Shown: piece after piece, positions 1-8,662 of the stretch
How the letters are laid out: each line of letters begins with the position of its first letter
Position numbering within the stretch: the first letter of the stretch is position 1
Assembly: GCF_020531915.1 (NCBI RefSeq)
Contig: NZ_JAJAVG010000006.1
Coordinates: 62,001 to 126,000, forward strand
Reading direction: 5' to 3'
DNA: 64,000 bases
Source of the DNA: Methylovorus mays
Lineage (GTDB): Bacteria; Pseudomonadota; Gammaproteobacteria; Burkholderiales; Methylophilaceae
Program-made: the position numbers and the translations under genes
The notes under the pieces: model-generated
What the model saw: only the letters and a program-made list of their open reading frames with translations
Told to the model about the DNA's origin: nothing
Database searches by the model: none

Positions 1-453
1 TAGTATTTTTTTGGAAAATTTAGTACTTAAAGCGGAATATACTTCAGTGGAAATTATGGGGTCAGAGATTGCTACATTTCTTGGTAATAAGCTGGACTTC
101 TCTTCTGTAACGAAGTTTAAAGCAAGGCGTTGATTTCTGGTCACCCAGAAACTCATAACTTGATTGCAGAGCGCATAACCTTCAATTCGTGCAGAGAAAT
201 AATTATCTCTCAGAGAGTTGACAAAAGGAAGTTTTAATTTTGCAATCGATAAGAAATACTCTTTGATCCATTGTCCATCAAAAGGCTCAAGTAGCATCAA
301 TTTGTTTATCTTAAGGCCTAGATAAGGGCGTATAGCCCAGACCAATGGGTCATGAATATATTCACCCAAGACTTCGTCTATTAATTGCTCTATTTCCCAA
401 CTATTGCTGGTTTCCGCGAGTGATATATGAGAATGGAAATTATCTGATGACAT
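1..453 (-). CDS. Partial hypothetical protein (C-terminus beyond window)
   Basis: An open leftward reading frame of 151 codons starts at ATG 453 and runs off the left edge without a stop, so only the N-terminal part is visible (it begins MSSDNFHSHISLAE). The translated part has mixed hydrophilic and aromatic residues, no signal peptide and no membrane segment. I recognise no domain. Its base composition is AT-richer than the downstream genes, as is common in glycan clusters. It lies 30 nt beyond the stop of the methyltransferase gene on the same strand, so it is probably the last or a late gene of the surface-glycan operon. A glycosyl- or other transferase is possible from context, but nothing in the visible residues shows it. 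Confidence 0.6.
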   Translation of the reverse strand, partial: MSSDNFHSHISLAETSNSWEIEQLIDEVLGEYIHDPLVWAIRPYLGLKINKLMLLEPFDGQWIKEYFLSIAKLKLPFVNSLRDNYFSARIEGYALCNQVMSFWVTRNQRLALNFVTEEKSSLLPRNVAISDPIISTEVYSALSTKFSKKIL

Positions 454-483
454 ATTTAAAAATTAATTGTTGGAGGTTGGTGT

Positions 484-1350
484 TTATTTGTAACCAATCG
501 CCACCAACGAATCCGTTGCGTCTATTCCCGCCAGTATGTCCTGATAACCCCGCTCTAACGGTGCCATAAATGCCCATTTCTCGTGCCCACCCGGTTTTTG
601 TTTTGAAAGCCAATAAAGATGATTGGCTAATGGATAACGCTGATAGCCGGCAATTTCAGCGTTTTGGTATCCGGCGGCTTGCAGGAGCGTTTTCAAACTC
701 TCACGGGTATGAAGAATCAGGTGTTCGCTCCAGAAAGTGAAGCGCTTGAATGCTTCGCAGTCATACAGGGTGAAAAGTGCATCTCTGGCATGGGGTACTT
801 CGATCAGAAGCATGCCTTCGGGGCGCAATACGCGTCGAAGCGAACGGAGAACCTCCAGGGGCTCGGTCAGGTGTTCGAACACATGAAACAGCGTGACGAT
901 ATCGAGGCTGTTATCTTCTATTGCATCCATACTGTTGACGACATTGTGTCCTTTTGCTGAAACAATTGCTGCGCGTTCTCGACTTGGCTCCAGTCCAGCC
1001 GCCCAAGCGGCTTCTGATGCCATTTCGTCGAGCATGCCACCCAGGCCGCAGCCAAAATCCAGCCACCGCTTGTTTCGGATGTATCCACCGAACTCGGCGG
1101 CGCGCCGAACATTGTCTTCCAGTCTGGGAGTAACGATATCGGCACCGTGTACGCTGTAGCTGTTTTTTTCTTCGCGTTCTGCGTAATAGGTTTCTGAAAC
1201 ATGGTCGCAGCGCGAGAGGACGATCACCTCTGTCATCGCGTCTCGCAATACGGCAACGTCTTCGCGATCACGTACTCGAGGGTAATAGACTTCCAGGCGG
1301 TCGCGGTGTAAAACCCCGAGCTTTTCAAGCGCGATAATCAGGTCGGACAT
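484..1350 (-). CDS. Class I SAM-dependent methyltransferase
   Basis: The predicted 288-residue protein has a Rossmann-type methyltransferase core. The glycine-rich SAM loop reads WLDFGCGLGGMLDEMA, followed by the post-motif acidic segment (ALEPSRERA), motif IV (IVTLFHVFEHL) and a LRRVLRPEGMLLIEVPH segment typical of Methyltransf_11/23 proteins. An upstream in-frame ATG exists at 1362. I choose 1350 because GGAG sits six bases before that codon, while nothing similar precedes 1362. The gene overlaps the end of the pyruvyl transferase gene by 13 nt, indicating translational coupling in the glycan operon. The substrate is probably a sugar or glycan intermediate; the sequence cannot specify it. 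Confidence 0.85.
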   Translation of the reverse strand: MSDLIIALEKLGVLHRDRLEVYYPRVRDREDVAVLRDAMTEVIVLSRCDHVSETYYAEREEKNSYSVHGADIVTPRLEDNVRRAAEFGGYIRNKRWLDFGCGLGGMLDEMASEAAWAAGLEPSRERAAIVSAKGHNVVNSMDAIEDNSLDIVTLFHVFEHLTEPLEVLRSLRRVLRPEGMLLIEVPHARDALFTLYDCEAFKRFTFWSEHLILHTRESLKTLLQAAGYQNAEIAGYQRYPLANHLYWLSKQKPGGHEKWAFMAPLERGYQDILAGIDATDSLVAIGYK

Positions 1351-2552
1351 GCTGGGCTCCATGGTTGGGGGCTAGCGTTCAAGGCGCGTTCAATGGTGCG
1401 AAGGTTGGCTTCCGTTTCTGTCCATACCTTTTGCTGGGCGGTTGCGATATCGGCATGCACTGTATGTCGATCCTGCTCCAGAGCCTTCAGGGCCGCTTCC
1501 AGGTGGTCGGCAAGCTTGGGTGAATCCACTTCAACTCCCCAATCGGGACGCTCGATATCATCAAGCAGGAAGCGCATTTTGTCATGACTGATAATGGACA
1601 TGATGGGGCGACGCAGGCCGAATGGAATCATTTGCGCATGACCTCGCATGCCAAATGCGAAATCAACGCGAGCATAAAAGTCCATGACTTCTGCCGGGCC
1701 TGCGTCGGTCAGGTCGGCCGTGTCGTAATTTACACCTGCTTTATCCAGATACGGTTCGATGTCGCGGTCCATGGTTTTGTGGGCGGCCATGATGATTTTC
1801 CAGCCTCGATCCTGTGCCATGCGGACAGCCGCGGCAACATTGTCGAGGACATGGCCGGAGTCCTGTCCGAATCTCAGTGCTGCACGATCGAATGCCGCAT
1901 TGAAGGCAAATATGCGTTCTTCTTTCGCATCGTGCGCCATCGCGATTTCCCGGTATTCAGGATAAAGTTGCCAGAGTACAGTGGTTGGGCAATATTGCCT
2001 GCGCAGTACATCAAATTGCTGTGGCTGCAGGTAGTTTCTCAAGGCATGGATCGAGCCGGTATTTCGTAGCCCGAAGAAGGCACTTTTTTCGGTGAGCGCC
2101 CGGATATGCTCAGTAAACACTGGGTCGAAATCATCCTGGCCGCGAAAGCGGTTGTAACCGATGGCGAATATGATCACAGGAATGTCGATGGCATTCACTG
2201 CCGATATTTTGCTGTTCCACTGCCAACCGCTGCTACTAACATCACTGCCTGCCTGATCACGCAACAGAAGCCCCCCGCCGCCAATCACGATGCCGTCGAA
2301 ATTCTGGTTAACCTGAAGTGCATCTTCAAGGGAAAAAGGCTCCCAGGCTTGCCGTAATTCCCAATCACATGGTCCTAGCAGGGTATCAAACGCTTTTCTG
2401 ACCACCGGAAACAGCAGGGTGTCGCCAGCGTTTCGATTGGCGGAATTGTGCACACCAATATGGAGCAATCGCTTGGCGCCCACGCGACCGCTACTGGTTT
2501 TCATGGGCAACTTGACCGGCGGGCCGTAGGTCGTGATGTTACGTAAGGTCAT
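1338..2552 (-). CDS. Polysaccharide pyruvyl transferase family protein
   Basis: The 404-residue protein has the layout of the polysaccharide pyruvyl transferase family. An N-terminal GDTLLF segment follows an H-N motif, IVIGGGGLLLRDQ forms the central glycine-rich loop, and a FFGLRNTGS segment and a C-terminal MRGHAQMIPFGL motif with ISHDKMRFLL follow. Family members transfer pyruvate from phosphoenolpyruvate to glycan sugars, or act as related transferases in exopolysaccharide and lipopolysaccharide synthesis. It sits between the methyltransferase gene (13-nt overlap) and the neuA-like gene (5-nt gap), so it belongs to the same leftward operon. No signal peptide is visible, consistent with a cytoplasmic enzyme. 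The acceptor sugar is unknown. Confidence 0.85.
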   Translation of the reverse strand: MTLRNITTYGPPVKLPMKTSSGRVGAKRLLHIGVHNSANRNAGDTLLFPVVRKAFDTLLGPCDWELRQAWEPFSLEDALQVNQNFDGIVIGGGGLLLRDQAGSDVSSSGWQWNSKISAVNAIDIPVIIFAIGYNRFRGQDDFDPVFTEHIRALTEKSAFFGLRNTGSIHALRNYLQPQQFDVLRRQYCPTTVLWQLYPEYREIAMAHDAKEERIFAFNAAFDRAALRFGQDSGHVLDNVAAAVRMAQDRGWKIIMAAHKTMDRDIEPYLDKAGVNYDTADLTDAGPAEVMDFYARVDFAFGMRGHAQMIPFGLRRPIMSIISHDKMRFLLDDIERPDWGVEVDSPKLADHLEAALKALEQDRHTVHADIATAQQKVWTETEANLRTIERALNASPQPWSPACPT

Positions 2553-2557
2553 GTTGT

Positions 2558-3280
2558 TTATTCTTTATCGGATTTCCAGGGCTCAAATGCTTCACAAAAT
2601 TTACTTGCCAGCGTAAGGTCATCAGGGGCGTTGATGTCGATTGAATGCATATTGTCCATCACGAATCCAAGCGCGTCATCGACATGGAAGGTTCCCGCCC
2701 GCTGAAGGATATCGGGTCTGGCCAGAAAGATGGAGCCGTTAACACTGTGCAGCTTTTTGAGACCCTGACGCTGTGCGTTTGGATTTTCTTCGGGAGCAAC
2801 TCTGACAAGCTTGTCTCCATCCAGGTAGCGCAGATTCGTCATGTATTTGCCCAAGTCGACCACGCTCACTACGCTCGATGCGTGATGGTCGTGAAAGAGC
2901 TTGGCTGCCCCCTGTATGTCACTGGCGCGTCGTAGCGGACTGGTCGGCAGCAGCATCATCGCCCCGGCAGGCACATACGCCTCTTCTCTTTTGAGCCACT
3001 CCAGCATATGCAATATCACGTGGATGGCGTGGATGTCATCGTTGGCGAGCTCATTCGGCCTTATGCATGGCACCTCGGCCCCCCATTGCCGCGCTACCTT
3101 GGCAATTTCTTCGCTGTCCGTAGACACAATGACTCGGGCCACCACATTGGACTTTAGTGCGGCTTCAATGGACCAGGCCAGCAATGGTTTTCCACCAAGG
3201 TTGACCAGATTTTTGCCTGGGATGCCCTTGGATCCGCCTCGTGCTGGAATGATGCATACAATCTCATTATTCCCGGACAT
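2558..3280 (-). CDS. neuA: Acylneuraminate (nonulosonate) cytidylyltransferase
   Basis: The 240-residue protein begins with the nucleotide-binding signature of CMP-sugar synthetases: IIPARGGSKGIPGKN, then LGGKPLLAWSIEAAL and VIVSTDSEEIAKVA. These enzymes activate sialic, legionaminic or pseudaminic acid with CTP before transfer to a glycan. An in-frame upstream start at 3415 would push the gene 133 nt into its neighbour. The start at 3280, two bases after the NeuB-fusion stop, gives the usual family N-terminus and is preferred. It follows the NeuB fusion directly, which is the expected synthase-activator pairing. Which nonulosonic acid is made cannot be read from the sequence, so the symbol is family-level. 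Confidence 0.88.
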   Translation of the reverse strand: MSGNNEIVCIIPARGGSKGIPGKNLVNLGGKPLLAWSIEAALKSNVVARVIVSTDSEEIAKVARQWGAEVPCIRPNELANDDIHAIHVILHMLEWLKREEAYVPAGAMMLLPTSPLRRASDIQGAAKLFHDHHASSVVSVVDLGKYMTNLRYLDGDKLVRVAPEENPNAQRQGLKKLHSVNGSIFLARPDILQRAGTFHVDDALGFVMDNMHSIDINAPDDLTLASKFCEAFEPWKSDKE

Positions 3281-3282
3281 GG

Positions 3283-5553
3283 CTAGCCAATCACCTCTGC
3301 TAGCGGCTGTGCGGAGAAACTTTTCTCCAGTCTGTCCAGCGCAATCCAGAAACCTTCGCCCCCATTCTTGTGTCCTTGCCAGATTTCTGGAATAAAGGAG
3401 ATGCCCGGCGACCATTGTTTCAGATCGCGTGCCAGACTTTCGAAATCAATCTCGCCTGCGCCGATCTGCAGGCCTTCATCGTGATGGCCTTTGGCATCGA
3501 CGATATGAAGATGCGCAACATATTTGCCTACATCGCGCGTGAAGTGCTGCATTGACCAGCCAAAATAGTTGCAGGCCAGTTTGGAATGCGAGATGTCGTA
3601 ACATATCCGCGTCCCATATTTTTCGCAGAAGCGGGCTATTTCAGTATGGTCCATGAACAGGTTGTGGTAACGCTGTCCTCCGAAGTGCCACGGGAAGGGG
3701 GGCATTGTTTGCGGAATAATCTCAACCCCTTCGCTATCAACTTCTGCCAACGCCGCGCCTATGCGGTTGTAAAGCACCTGGCGCTTGGCTTCGGGGAGGA
3801 AGTGGTCAGAGGTGAATCCTCCTGCATTGATGATGATCAATGGACGCTCAGTTTTGGGGAAAAATCGTTTGAGATCGCGCGTACGGTTAATGACACGCTG
3901 GAGTTCGGCAATCGAGCGAGCGCGGTAAGCATCATCTTCGGAGGATAAGTCCATCACATGGTCGCCCGCGAACAGTTCTGGGCTGTGAATCACGAGACCC
4001 AGCGAGGATGGGGTGCTGAAGTAGCTTGATGGGTCCAGGTCGAGATCTCGATAGCTGAAATGAATCTCCACAAAATCCATGGGAACATCTTGTGTTAGTT
4101 CCCGGAAGTCATGATAACGGACCGGGATACCCCAGGGCCGGTCAAAGCTATATGGGCGTGGTTGAGCACTTTCACCCATGATGTCGCTTTCGAAGAAAAC
4201 ATCCCCGGGAGACATGTCACGACAGGCCGAGATGCCGAGCAAATCGTTTAGTCGCGATGGCTGCAACCCTCTACCAGGGCTTCGGGCAATAATCATTTCT
4301 TCCGAGATTTTTTCACCTTTGCGGATTTCGCGAGCAGCTACCAGAGATTTGGCCAGCACCTCCCGGTTCAGCCTCTCCCCTTGGCTAATGGTACGCGTTG
4401 AGCTCGAACCGATGGCCTCTTCGACATTGCGAATGGCTTTAACCATGGTCGCGAATTCGTCAGGTAACAAGCTGACCCTGTGGTCATTACCCTCCATGTT
4501 GCGGTCAAGAGTGAAGTGCTTTTCGATAATCTTGGCGCCACGTGCCACGGCTGCGATACATACCTCAAATCCACGCTCATGACCGGAATAGCCTACTGGA
4601 ACTTGAGAGATTTCCTTCAGGCGATCCAGGTAGGCCAGGTTGATGTCGCTCATGGGGGCAGGATAGGTCGAGTTACAGTGAAGCAGGGCAAATGAGGCTC
4701 CCTGTTGCTTGAGCAGCGCAACACTGTCCTGAATTTCCTGCTCCAGGGACATCCCGGTGGATAGGAGCAGCGGCTTTCCGGTTTTTGCTGCAGCCTCAAG
4801 CAGGGCATGATTGGTCAAGTCAGCAGAGGCAATCTTGAATCCTTCCAGCCCGTACTCGTCAAGTCGTGCGAGGCTTGCCAGATCCCATGGTGTACAGAGC
4901 GGCACCATGCCGCATTGGCGCGTGAAATCCAGGATTTCAAACATCTCATCCACCGAAAGCTGGAATCTCTTCAGCAGGTCAAGGGTATATTCGGAACCCA
5001 GGTCTTCGCTCACAGCCTCGCCACTATTGGCGTACAGGCTCTCCATGTCGCGCAGCTGAAATTTGGCGCAATCGGCCCCGGCCTCTGCCGCCAGCTCGAC
5101 AAGGCGTTTCGCCAGGTCAATGTTGCCGTTGTGATTGTTTCCAATTTCAGCAATCAGAAATGCGGGTTTTTCATGACGAATTTCGTGATTGCCAAATCGT
5201 AATACTGGCTCTTCCCGCCAGGCAATGGCGATTAGTCGACCAGCTTCGTCAACAATCGGTATGGAAGTGATCTTGTTTGAAAGGAGAGCCTCTATTTTTT
5301 CTGGAGGTTCGCCTTCTCGTACCCAAACAAAGCTGGTATTCGTGATTTGCTGGACAGGTTTCTGAAGATTGATTTCTTGAGTACTGACGACCCAGCGACG
5401 AAAGTCGCCATCCGTTACCAAGCCCTCCAGTACCCCTGTTTCAGACAAGCAATAAACCAGACGACGGGTATTGCTGCTTATCTTCTGCAGAGCATGCTGA
5501 ATCGAATCTTCGTAATATACGATATAGGGCGTGATTTGCTTGCTAATGATCAT
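3283..5553 (-). CDS. CBS - NeuB synthase - SAF - TIM-barrel fusion protein
   Basis: The 756-residue protein combines four parts. Residues about 1-115 resemble a CBS-domain pair (LVTDGDFRRW, then a second unit with SIPIVDEAGRLIAIAWRE). Residues about 125-370 form a NeuB synthase core (FLIAEIGNNHNGNIDLAK, GADCAKFQ, LLSTGMS, HCNSTYPAP, GYSGHERG and KIIEKHFTLD), which condenses phosphoenolpyruvate with an N-acyl sugar. Residues about 395-460 fit a SAF/antifreeze-like domain (LVAAREIRKGEKI). Residues about 480-756 look like a xylose-isomerase-type TIM barrel (ICYDISHSK, AHLHIVDAKGH, FIPEIWQG). It starts 11 nt inside the ABC exporter gene and is followed by neuA. The CBS part may sense nucleotides; the C-terminal barrel may be an isomerase, epimerase or deacetylase-like enzyme. 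Those two roles are inference. Confidence 0.85.
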   Translation of the reverse strand: MIISKQITPYIVYYEDSIQHALQKISSNTRRLVYCLSETGVLEGLVTDGDFRRWVVSTQEINLQKPVQQITNTSFVWVREGEPPEKIEALLSNKITSIPIVDEAGRLIAIAWREEPVLRFGNHEIRHEKPAFLIAEIGNNHNGNIDLAKRLVELAAEAGADCAKFQLRDMESLYANSGEAVSEDLGSEYTLDLLKRFQLSVDEMFEILDFTRQCGMVPLCTPWDLASLARLDEYGLEGFKIASADLTNHALLEAAAKTGKPLLLSTGMSLEQEIQDSVALLKQQGASFALLHCNSTYPAPMSDINLAYLDRLKEISQVPVGYSGHERGFEVCIAAVARGAKIIEKHFTLDRNMEGNDHRVSLLPDEFATMVKAIRNVEEAIGSSSTRTISQGERLNREVLAKSLVAAREIRKGEKISEEMIIARSPGRGLQPSRLNDLLGISACRDMSPGDVFFESDIMGESAQPRPYSFDRPWGIPVRYHDFRELTQDVPMDFVEIHFSYRDLDLDPSSYFSTPSSLGLVIHSPELFAGDHVMDLSSEDDAYRARSIAELQRVINRTRDLKRFFPKTERPLIIINAGGFTSDHFLPEAKRQVLYNRIGAALAEVDSEGVEIIPQTMPPFPWHFGGQRYHNLFMDHTEIARFCEKYGTRICYDISHSKLACNYFGWSMQHFTRDVGKYVAHLHIVDAKGHHDEGLQIGAGEIDFESLARDLKQWSPGISFIPEIWQGHKNGGEGFWIALDRLEKSFSAQPLAEVIG

Positions 5554-7300
5554 TACTTTTGCCTTGCATCAATTCCTGAAAATTGCACTCTCGTTTGATA
5601 ACGCCAGCTTCGACTTCAATGATTCGGTCACACTTGGACAGTGTAGACATTCGATGAGCGATCATAAGAACGGTCATTTCATCATCAAGGCTCGCTATGG
5701 TGTCCATGATAGCGAGTTCTGTCGCATCATCCAAAGCACTGGTTGCTTCGTCCAATACCAGAACATCGACATTTTTATATAGTGCCCGGGCGAGTCCAAT
5801 TCGCTGTCTTTGCCCGCCAGACAAGCGTACGCCACGTTCGCCGACCTTTGTTTTGTAGCCATCCGCGAGGCCTTCGATAAAGTGACTTAATTGAGCTTTT
5901 TTTACACTTTGTTCTACCCGATTCATGTCTATCGAAGACGGATCGCAGCCTAAAGCGATATTCTCGGCAATGCTAGCATCGGACAAAAATATTGTTTGGG
6001 GGACATGGGCGATCCTGGTTTGCCAGCGCCTGCGGTTATGACCTGACAGGGGAGTTCCTTCGATTTCGACAGTGCCGTGAGTTGGTTCCAGCAGCCCCAT
6101 CACGAGATCTATCAGCGTGCTTTTGCCGCTACCTGTTTTTCCAATAAATCCGATAGTTTCTCCCCGATGAATAGAAAGATTGATTCCTTTCATGATTTGG
6201 GGCCCGTCAGGCGAGTAGGCAAATGACACATCACATAGCGATATCAATACATTATTGTGGAGCTCAGGTGCCTTGTTTTGCTTTTCGATGGCAAGTGCAT
6301 TATCAGCGGGTATTTCCTGATTAAGCAGCGTCAAAACGTCGTCAATAACGGCCTGATTGCCACTGATGGAGGCCCAGGCTGCATACACTTGCTGCAACTG
6401 AGGCAGCAGTTTTTGTGCGCCCAGTGCCAATACTCCCAAGACCGGCACCGCTTCTGCCAGACCGCCCTCCCGACTGACCCACCATGCCAGCACGATCATC
6501 AACATCATGCCTATCCCCTCAATAACATAACGAGGCATTGTTCTTATAAAAGAGTTAGTGGCTTGTGCTCGTCGTTGCTGGCTATTTAGCTGGGAAAAAC
6601 GATTGGAATAAACCCGTTGGGTATTATCAATAATAACGTCACGAATACCCCCCAGGCCCTCCTGTATGGCCTGAATTCGAAGAGATTCCCGGTGAGAGAT
6701 AATGCTGCTGTTAGCTCGTAAGGTTCGGCGCGAGAATATTGAGGCTCCAACATACAAACAGCTGAACGTCAGCATAGCTACTCCAGCCGTAACAGCATCA
6801 ACTTGCAATAGCGCCACCAATATAGCCAAGACCATTATCAAGGATACGAAGCCTTGGACTAATGGATTGATAACCTGCTGGACCAGAACATTGACCTTGT
6901 TGATACCCCCAATGATTTCACTGGTATTTCTGGCGATATGGTATTTGTAGGGTTGCAAAAGTACCCGTCTGTATATTTCGTTTCCGATATCGCCACCTAA
7001 CGCAAAAGTGAATCTATTGCTCACATAGAGCAGGGTCACGCGCAACAAGGTGGCGATAAATGCGATGGCCGCGAATAGCAAGGACGCTTCAATCAGCGAC
7101 AAATCGCAAGGGATGAGGGGAATCTTGCAGGTCCCGCCTCCTGTTTTCCCCGATAAAATCGCCAGAAATGGCACGATGGCACCGAGCGTTGCTACCTCTG
7201 CAACTGCTCCAATAAGCATAAGGCCGAACACCATAAAAAACTGCCACTTGCGGCGCGTGGAGAGCTTGCTGTACAGAGTCAATATGTTATTGATTGGCAT
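5543..7300 (-). CDS. ABC exporter, fused permease-ATPase (glycan flippase type)
   Basis: The 585-residue half-transporter has an N-terminal membrane domain of about six helices (residues 20-310) and a C-terminal nucleotide-binding domain. The domain shows Walker A GKTGSGKST, signature LSGGQRQRIGLARAL, Walker B VLVLDEATSALD and a switch histidine (MIAHRMS). The architecture matches MsbA/PglK-type exporters, which move lipid-linked glycans or lipids across the inner membrane as homodimers. It is the first gene of the leftward operon and overlaps the NeuB fusion by 11 nt. That supports export of a nonulosonate-containing glycan, although lipid or peptide export cannot be excluded from sequence alone. 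Confidence 0.88.
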   Translation of the reverse strand: MPINNILTLYSKLSTRRKWQFFMVFGLMLIGAVAEVATLGAIVPFLAILSGKTGGGTCKIPLIPCDLSLIEASLLFAAIAFIATLLRVTLLYVSNRFTFALGGDIGNEIYRRVLLQPYKYHIARNTSEIIGGINKVNVLVQQVINPLVQGFVSLIMVLAILVALLQVDAVTAGVAMLTFSCLYVGASIFSRRTLRANSSIISHRESLRIQAIQEGLGGIRDVIIDNTQRVYSNRFSQLNSQQRRAQATNSFIRTMPRYVIEGIGMMLMIVLAWWVSREGGLAEAVPVLGVLALGAQKLLPQLQQVYAAWASISGNQAVIDDVLTLLNQEIPADNALAIEKQNKAPELHNNVLISLCDVSFAYSPDGPQIMKGINLSIHRGETIGFIGKTGSGKSTLIDLVMGLLEPTHGTVEIEGTPLSGHNRRRWQTRIAHVPQTIFLSDASIAENIALGCDPSSIDMNRVEQSVKKAQLSHFIEGLADGYKTKVGERGVRLSGGQRQRIGLARALYKNVDVLVLDEATSALDDATELAIMDTIASLDDEMTVLMIAHRMSTLSKCDRIIEVEAGVIKRECNFQELMQGKSNDH

Positions 7301-7739
7301 GGTGGTTTTTGGTTTGGATTATCTATTTCCTGGCTGTTGGCATTTGCTTAAGTATGCGACGTTGAGGATAGTGTTTTCACGCAGTCGTTGCTTGTCTCAA
7401 ACCATGCTATACACCGCGGCATCATACCTAAAAACTCAGAAAAAATTCGCTCAATGGACTGAAGTGGAATGGTTTTCAAGTGAATAGGATACCATTTCAC
7501 AAGATGATTTCCTTGTCATCGGTTCCTTGCCGATTATTACTTACTTATCTTTAAACTTGTCATGATTTGCTCATGCCCCTTTGATTAAGTGGCCCTTATC
7601 AGCCCTGAAGGACAAGAGTCGCATGAGCCCCGCGTCAGAGTTTGACCAGCGGAGGCCAGATCAGGCGGTCAAAGTGGAGAAACTATGCGCGTGGCAAAGT
7701 AATGTCGGGTTGATGTGTTACAGAGGTTCGTACAAATAA
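7301..7739. other. Noncoding interval upstream of the glycan operon
   Basis: This interval separates the glycan operon from the accessory island. Its left half is AT-rich and must contain the leftward operon promoter, but I see no clear consensus elements. Its right half (about 7600-7735) is GC-richer and resembles the leader sequence that follows C4-type RNAs in phage-derived islands. No reading frame here is credible. The left boundary of the island probably lies in this stretch. Confidence 0.5.
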
Positions 7740-7766
7740 AAACGCCCGACGTAAAGTCGGGCGTTT
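7740..7766 (-). terminator. Rho-independent terminator-like hairpin
   Basis: An 11-bp perfect stem (AAACGCCCGAC with GTCGGGCGTTT) closes a 5-nt loop at 7751-7755. Read leftward, the stem ends in GGGCGTTTTTATTTG, giving the U-rich tail of an intrinsic terminator. It lies just downstream of the C4-like RNA candidate on the same strand. Confidence 0.75.
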
Positions 7767-7771
7767 AATGT

Positions 7772-7835
7772 TGGTGGTGTAGTCCCCTACGAGAGAGAAC
7801 CTTCCTGCCTCACCGGCGAGGACACCGTAGGCGAG
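7772..7835 (-). ncRNA. Candidate C4-type antisense RNA
   Basis: Immediately upstream of the hairpin terminator (leftward) is a stretch with nested pairing potential. CCTAC (7784-7788) can pair with GTAGG (about 7827-7831), enclosing a CCTC-ACCGGC-GAGG hairpin, and GGTGT can pair with ACACC. Arrangement and sequence resemble, from memory, the C4 antisense RNA of P1/P7-like phages, which lies in the leader of an antirepressor operon and is followed by an almost identical GTCGGGCGTTT hairpin. No antirepressor or Icd/Ash-type gene follows here, so it would be a remnant or an independent copy. A covariance-model search with the Rfam C4 family would settle this; I could not run one. Confidence 0.45.
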
Positions 7836-7915
7836 ATTATATACGATGCGGAGGTCCGGGTGGACTTTGGCTGTCTCCGCGCATTTCCGACCTTCGATAG
7901 CTTGCGCTGCCACGG

Positions 7916-8377
7916 TCAGCGCCCGGGGTTCTTGACCTTCAGATGGCGGCATGAATAGCGCTGCTGCCCCCAGGACACGGCAAAGGTTTCGGAAACCTCG
8001 TACCAGTTGCCACCTGGATGGCCACCGCCGTGGTTCTCCCCCATGCAGGAGCATTCGCAGTGAAAGCCCTCAGCGTTCCAGCATGCCGGAGCGCATTTCT
8101 GGTGCTCCCGATACAACTGGATCACGTAGACCTCTTGGTGTCGCCTCAGCGCAAGTTTGATCACGCTGTCGAACCACGCAGTCGGAATTTCCCAGGCCTT
8201 GAACTGCGCACACCAATCTGGCTTCAGGCGTCGGCCATCCCGCAGCCACTCCATGTTCCCTTCGGCAAACGGAATGCGCGCCAAGACCGGGAGTGGCTTA
8301 TTGCGCTTGAAGATGACCGGGATTTTTCCCTGACGCCAGAGATCCTTCAGTTGCGAGTCGCTCAGATCCTGTGACAT
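7916..8377 (-). CDS. Hypothetical cysteine-rich protein
   Basis: The 153-residue protein is not one I recognise. It starts MSQDLSDSQLKDLWRQGKIP, has an aromatic, basic middle section, and carries a cysteine/histidine-rich segment near residues 90-115 (CAPACWNAEGFHCECSCMGENHGG) that could bind zinc. A late YEVSETFAVSWG segment is followed by another cysteine. No signal peptide or membrane helix is seen. It is the last gene of a leftward four-gene set (orf218, XRE-ImmA, small orf82, this gene) with 16-20 nt gaps. Function is unknown; the conserved spacing and the zinc-like cluster argue that it is a real gene. Confidence 0.6.
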   Translation of the reverse strand: MSQDLSDSQLKDLWRQGKIPVIFKRNKPLPVLARIPFAEGNMEWLRDGRRLKPDWCAQFKAWEIPTAWFDSVIKLALRRHQEVYVIQLYREHQKCAPACWNAEGFHCECSCMGENHGGGHPGGNWYEVSETFAVSWGQQRYSCRHLKVKNPGR

Positions 8378-8397
8378 GAGGGACTCGACTCCCTGGC

Positions 8398-8646
8398 TCA
8401 GCGCTGCTTGTTGGCTTGGGACAGGACCGAGGCCGCCAGTTCTTTCGTCTCTTTGGCGTATCGGTCGCTGGCCAAAACGCGTGCGGCCTTGTCTTCCATC
8501 TGGGCACCGGTCTGTTTGTCGCCGCTGCGCTGAGACAGTGCCGAAGCGGCCAGACTCTTGGCCACTTGCGACGAACTGCTGCTTTGCAGCGTTTCCGACG
8601 CCAGCCGACCAATTCGTGAGGACGTTTGCTTTGTGTTCTTGGACAT
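8398..8646 (-). CDS. Small hypothetical protein
   Basis: The 82-residue product begins MSKNTKQTSSRIGRLASETL and is rich in Ser, Ala, Gln and Lys, with predicted helical repeats (AASALSQRSG and later AASVLSQANK). I chose ATG 8646 over the in-frame start at 8724 because AAAGGAAC lies just before it and the longer form would run into the XRE-ImmA gene. It lies 16 nt after that gene and 20 nt before the cysteine-rich gene, so it is probably co-transcribed. Function is unknown; a small DNA- or protein-binding accessory is possible. Confidence 0.6.
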   Translation of the reverse strand: MSKNTKQTSSRIGRLASETLQSSSSSQVAKSLAASALSQRSGDKQTGAQMEDKAARVLASDRYAKETKELAASVLSQANKQR

Positions 8647-8662
8647 CGCTGTTCCTTTCACA

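Noticed and set aside
7772-7800. Possible tRNA or tmRNA 3' end (TTGGTGG at 7770)
   Set aside because: No matching acceptor stem or T-arm could be found on either strand, so the C4-like interpretation fits better.
7683-8054. 123-residue minus-strand frame over the C4-like RNA and hairpin
   Set aside because: It passes through a strong terminator hairpin and overlaps the cysteine-rich gene; the translation is likely an artefact of the structured RNA locus.
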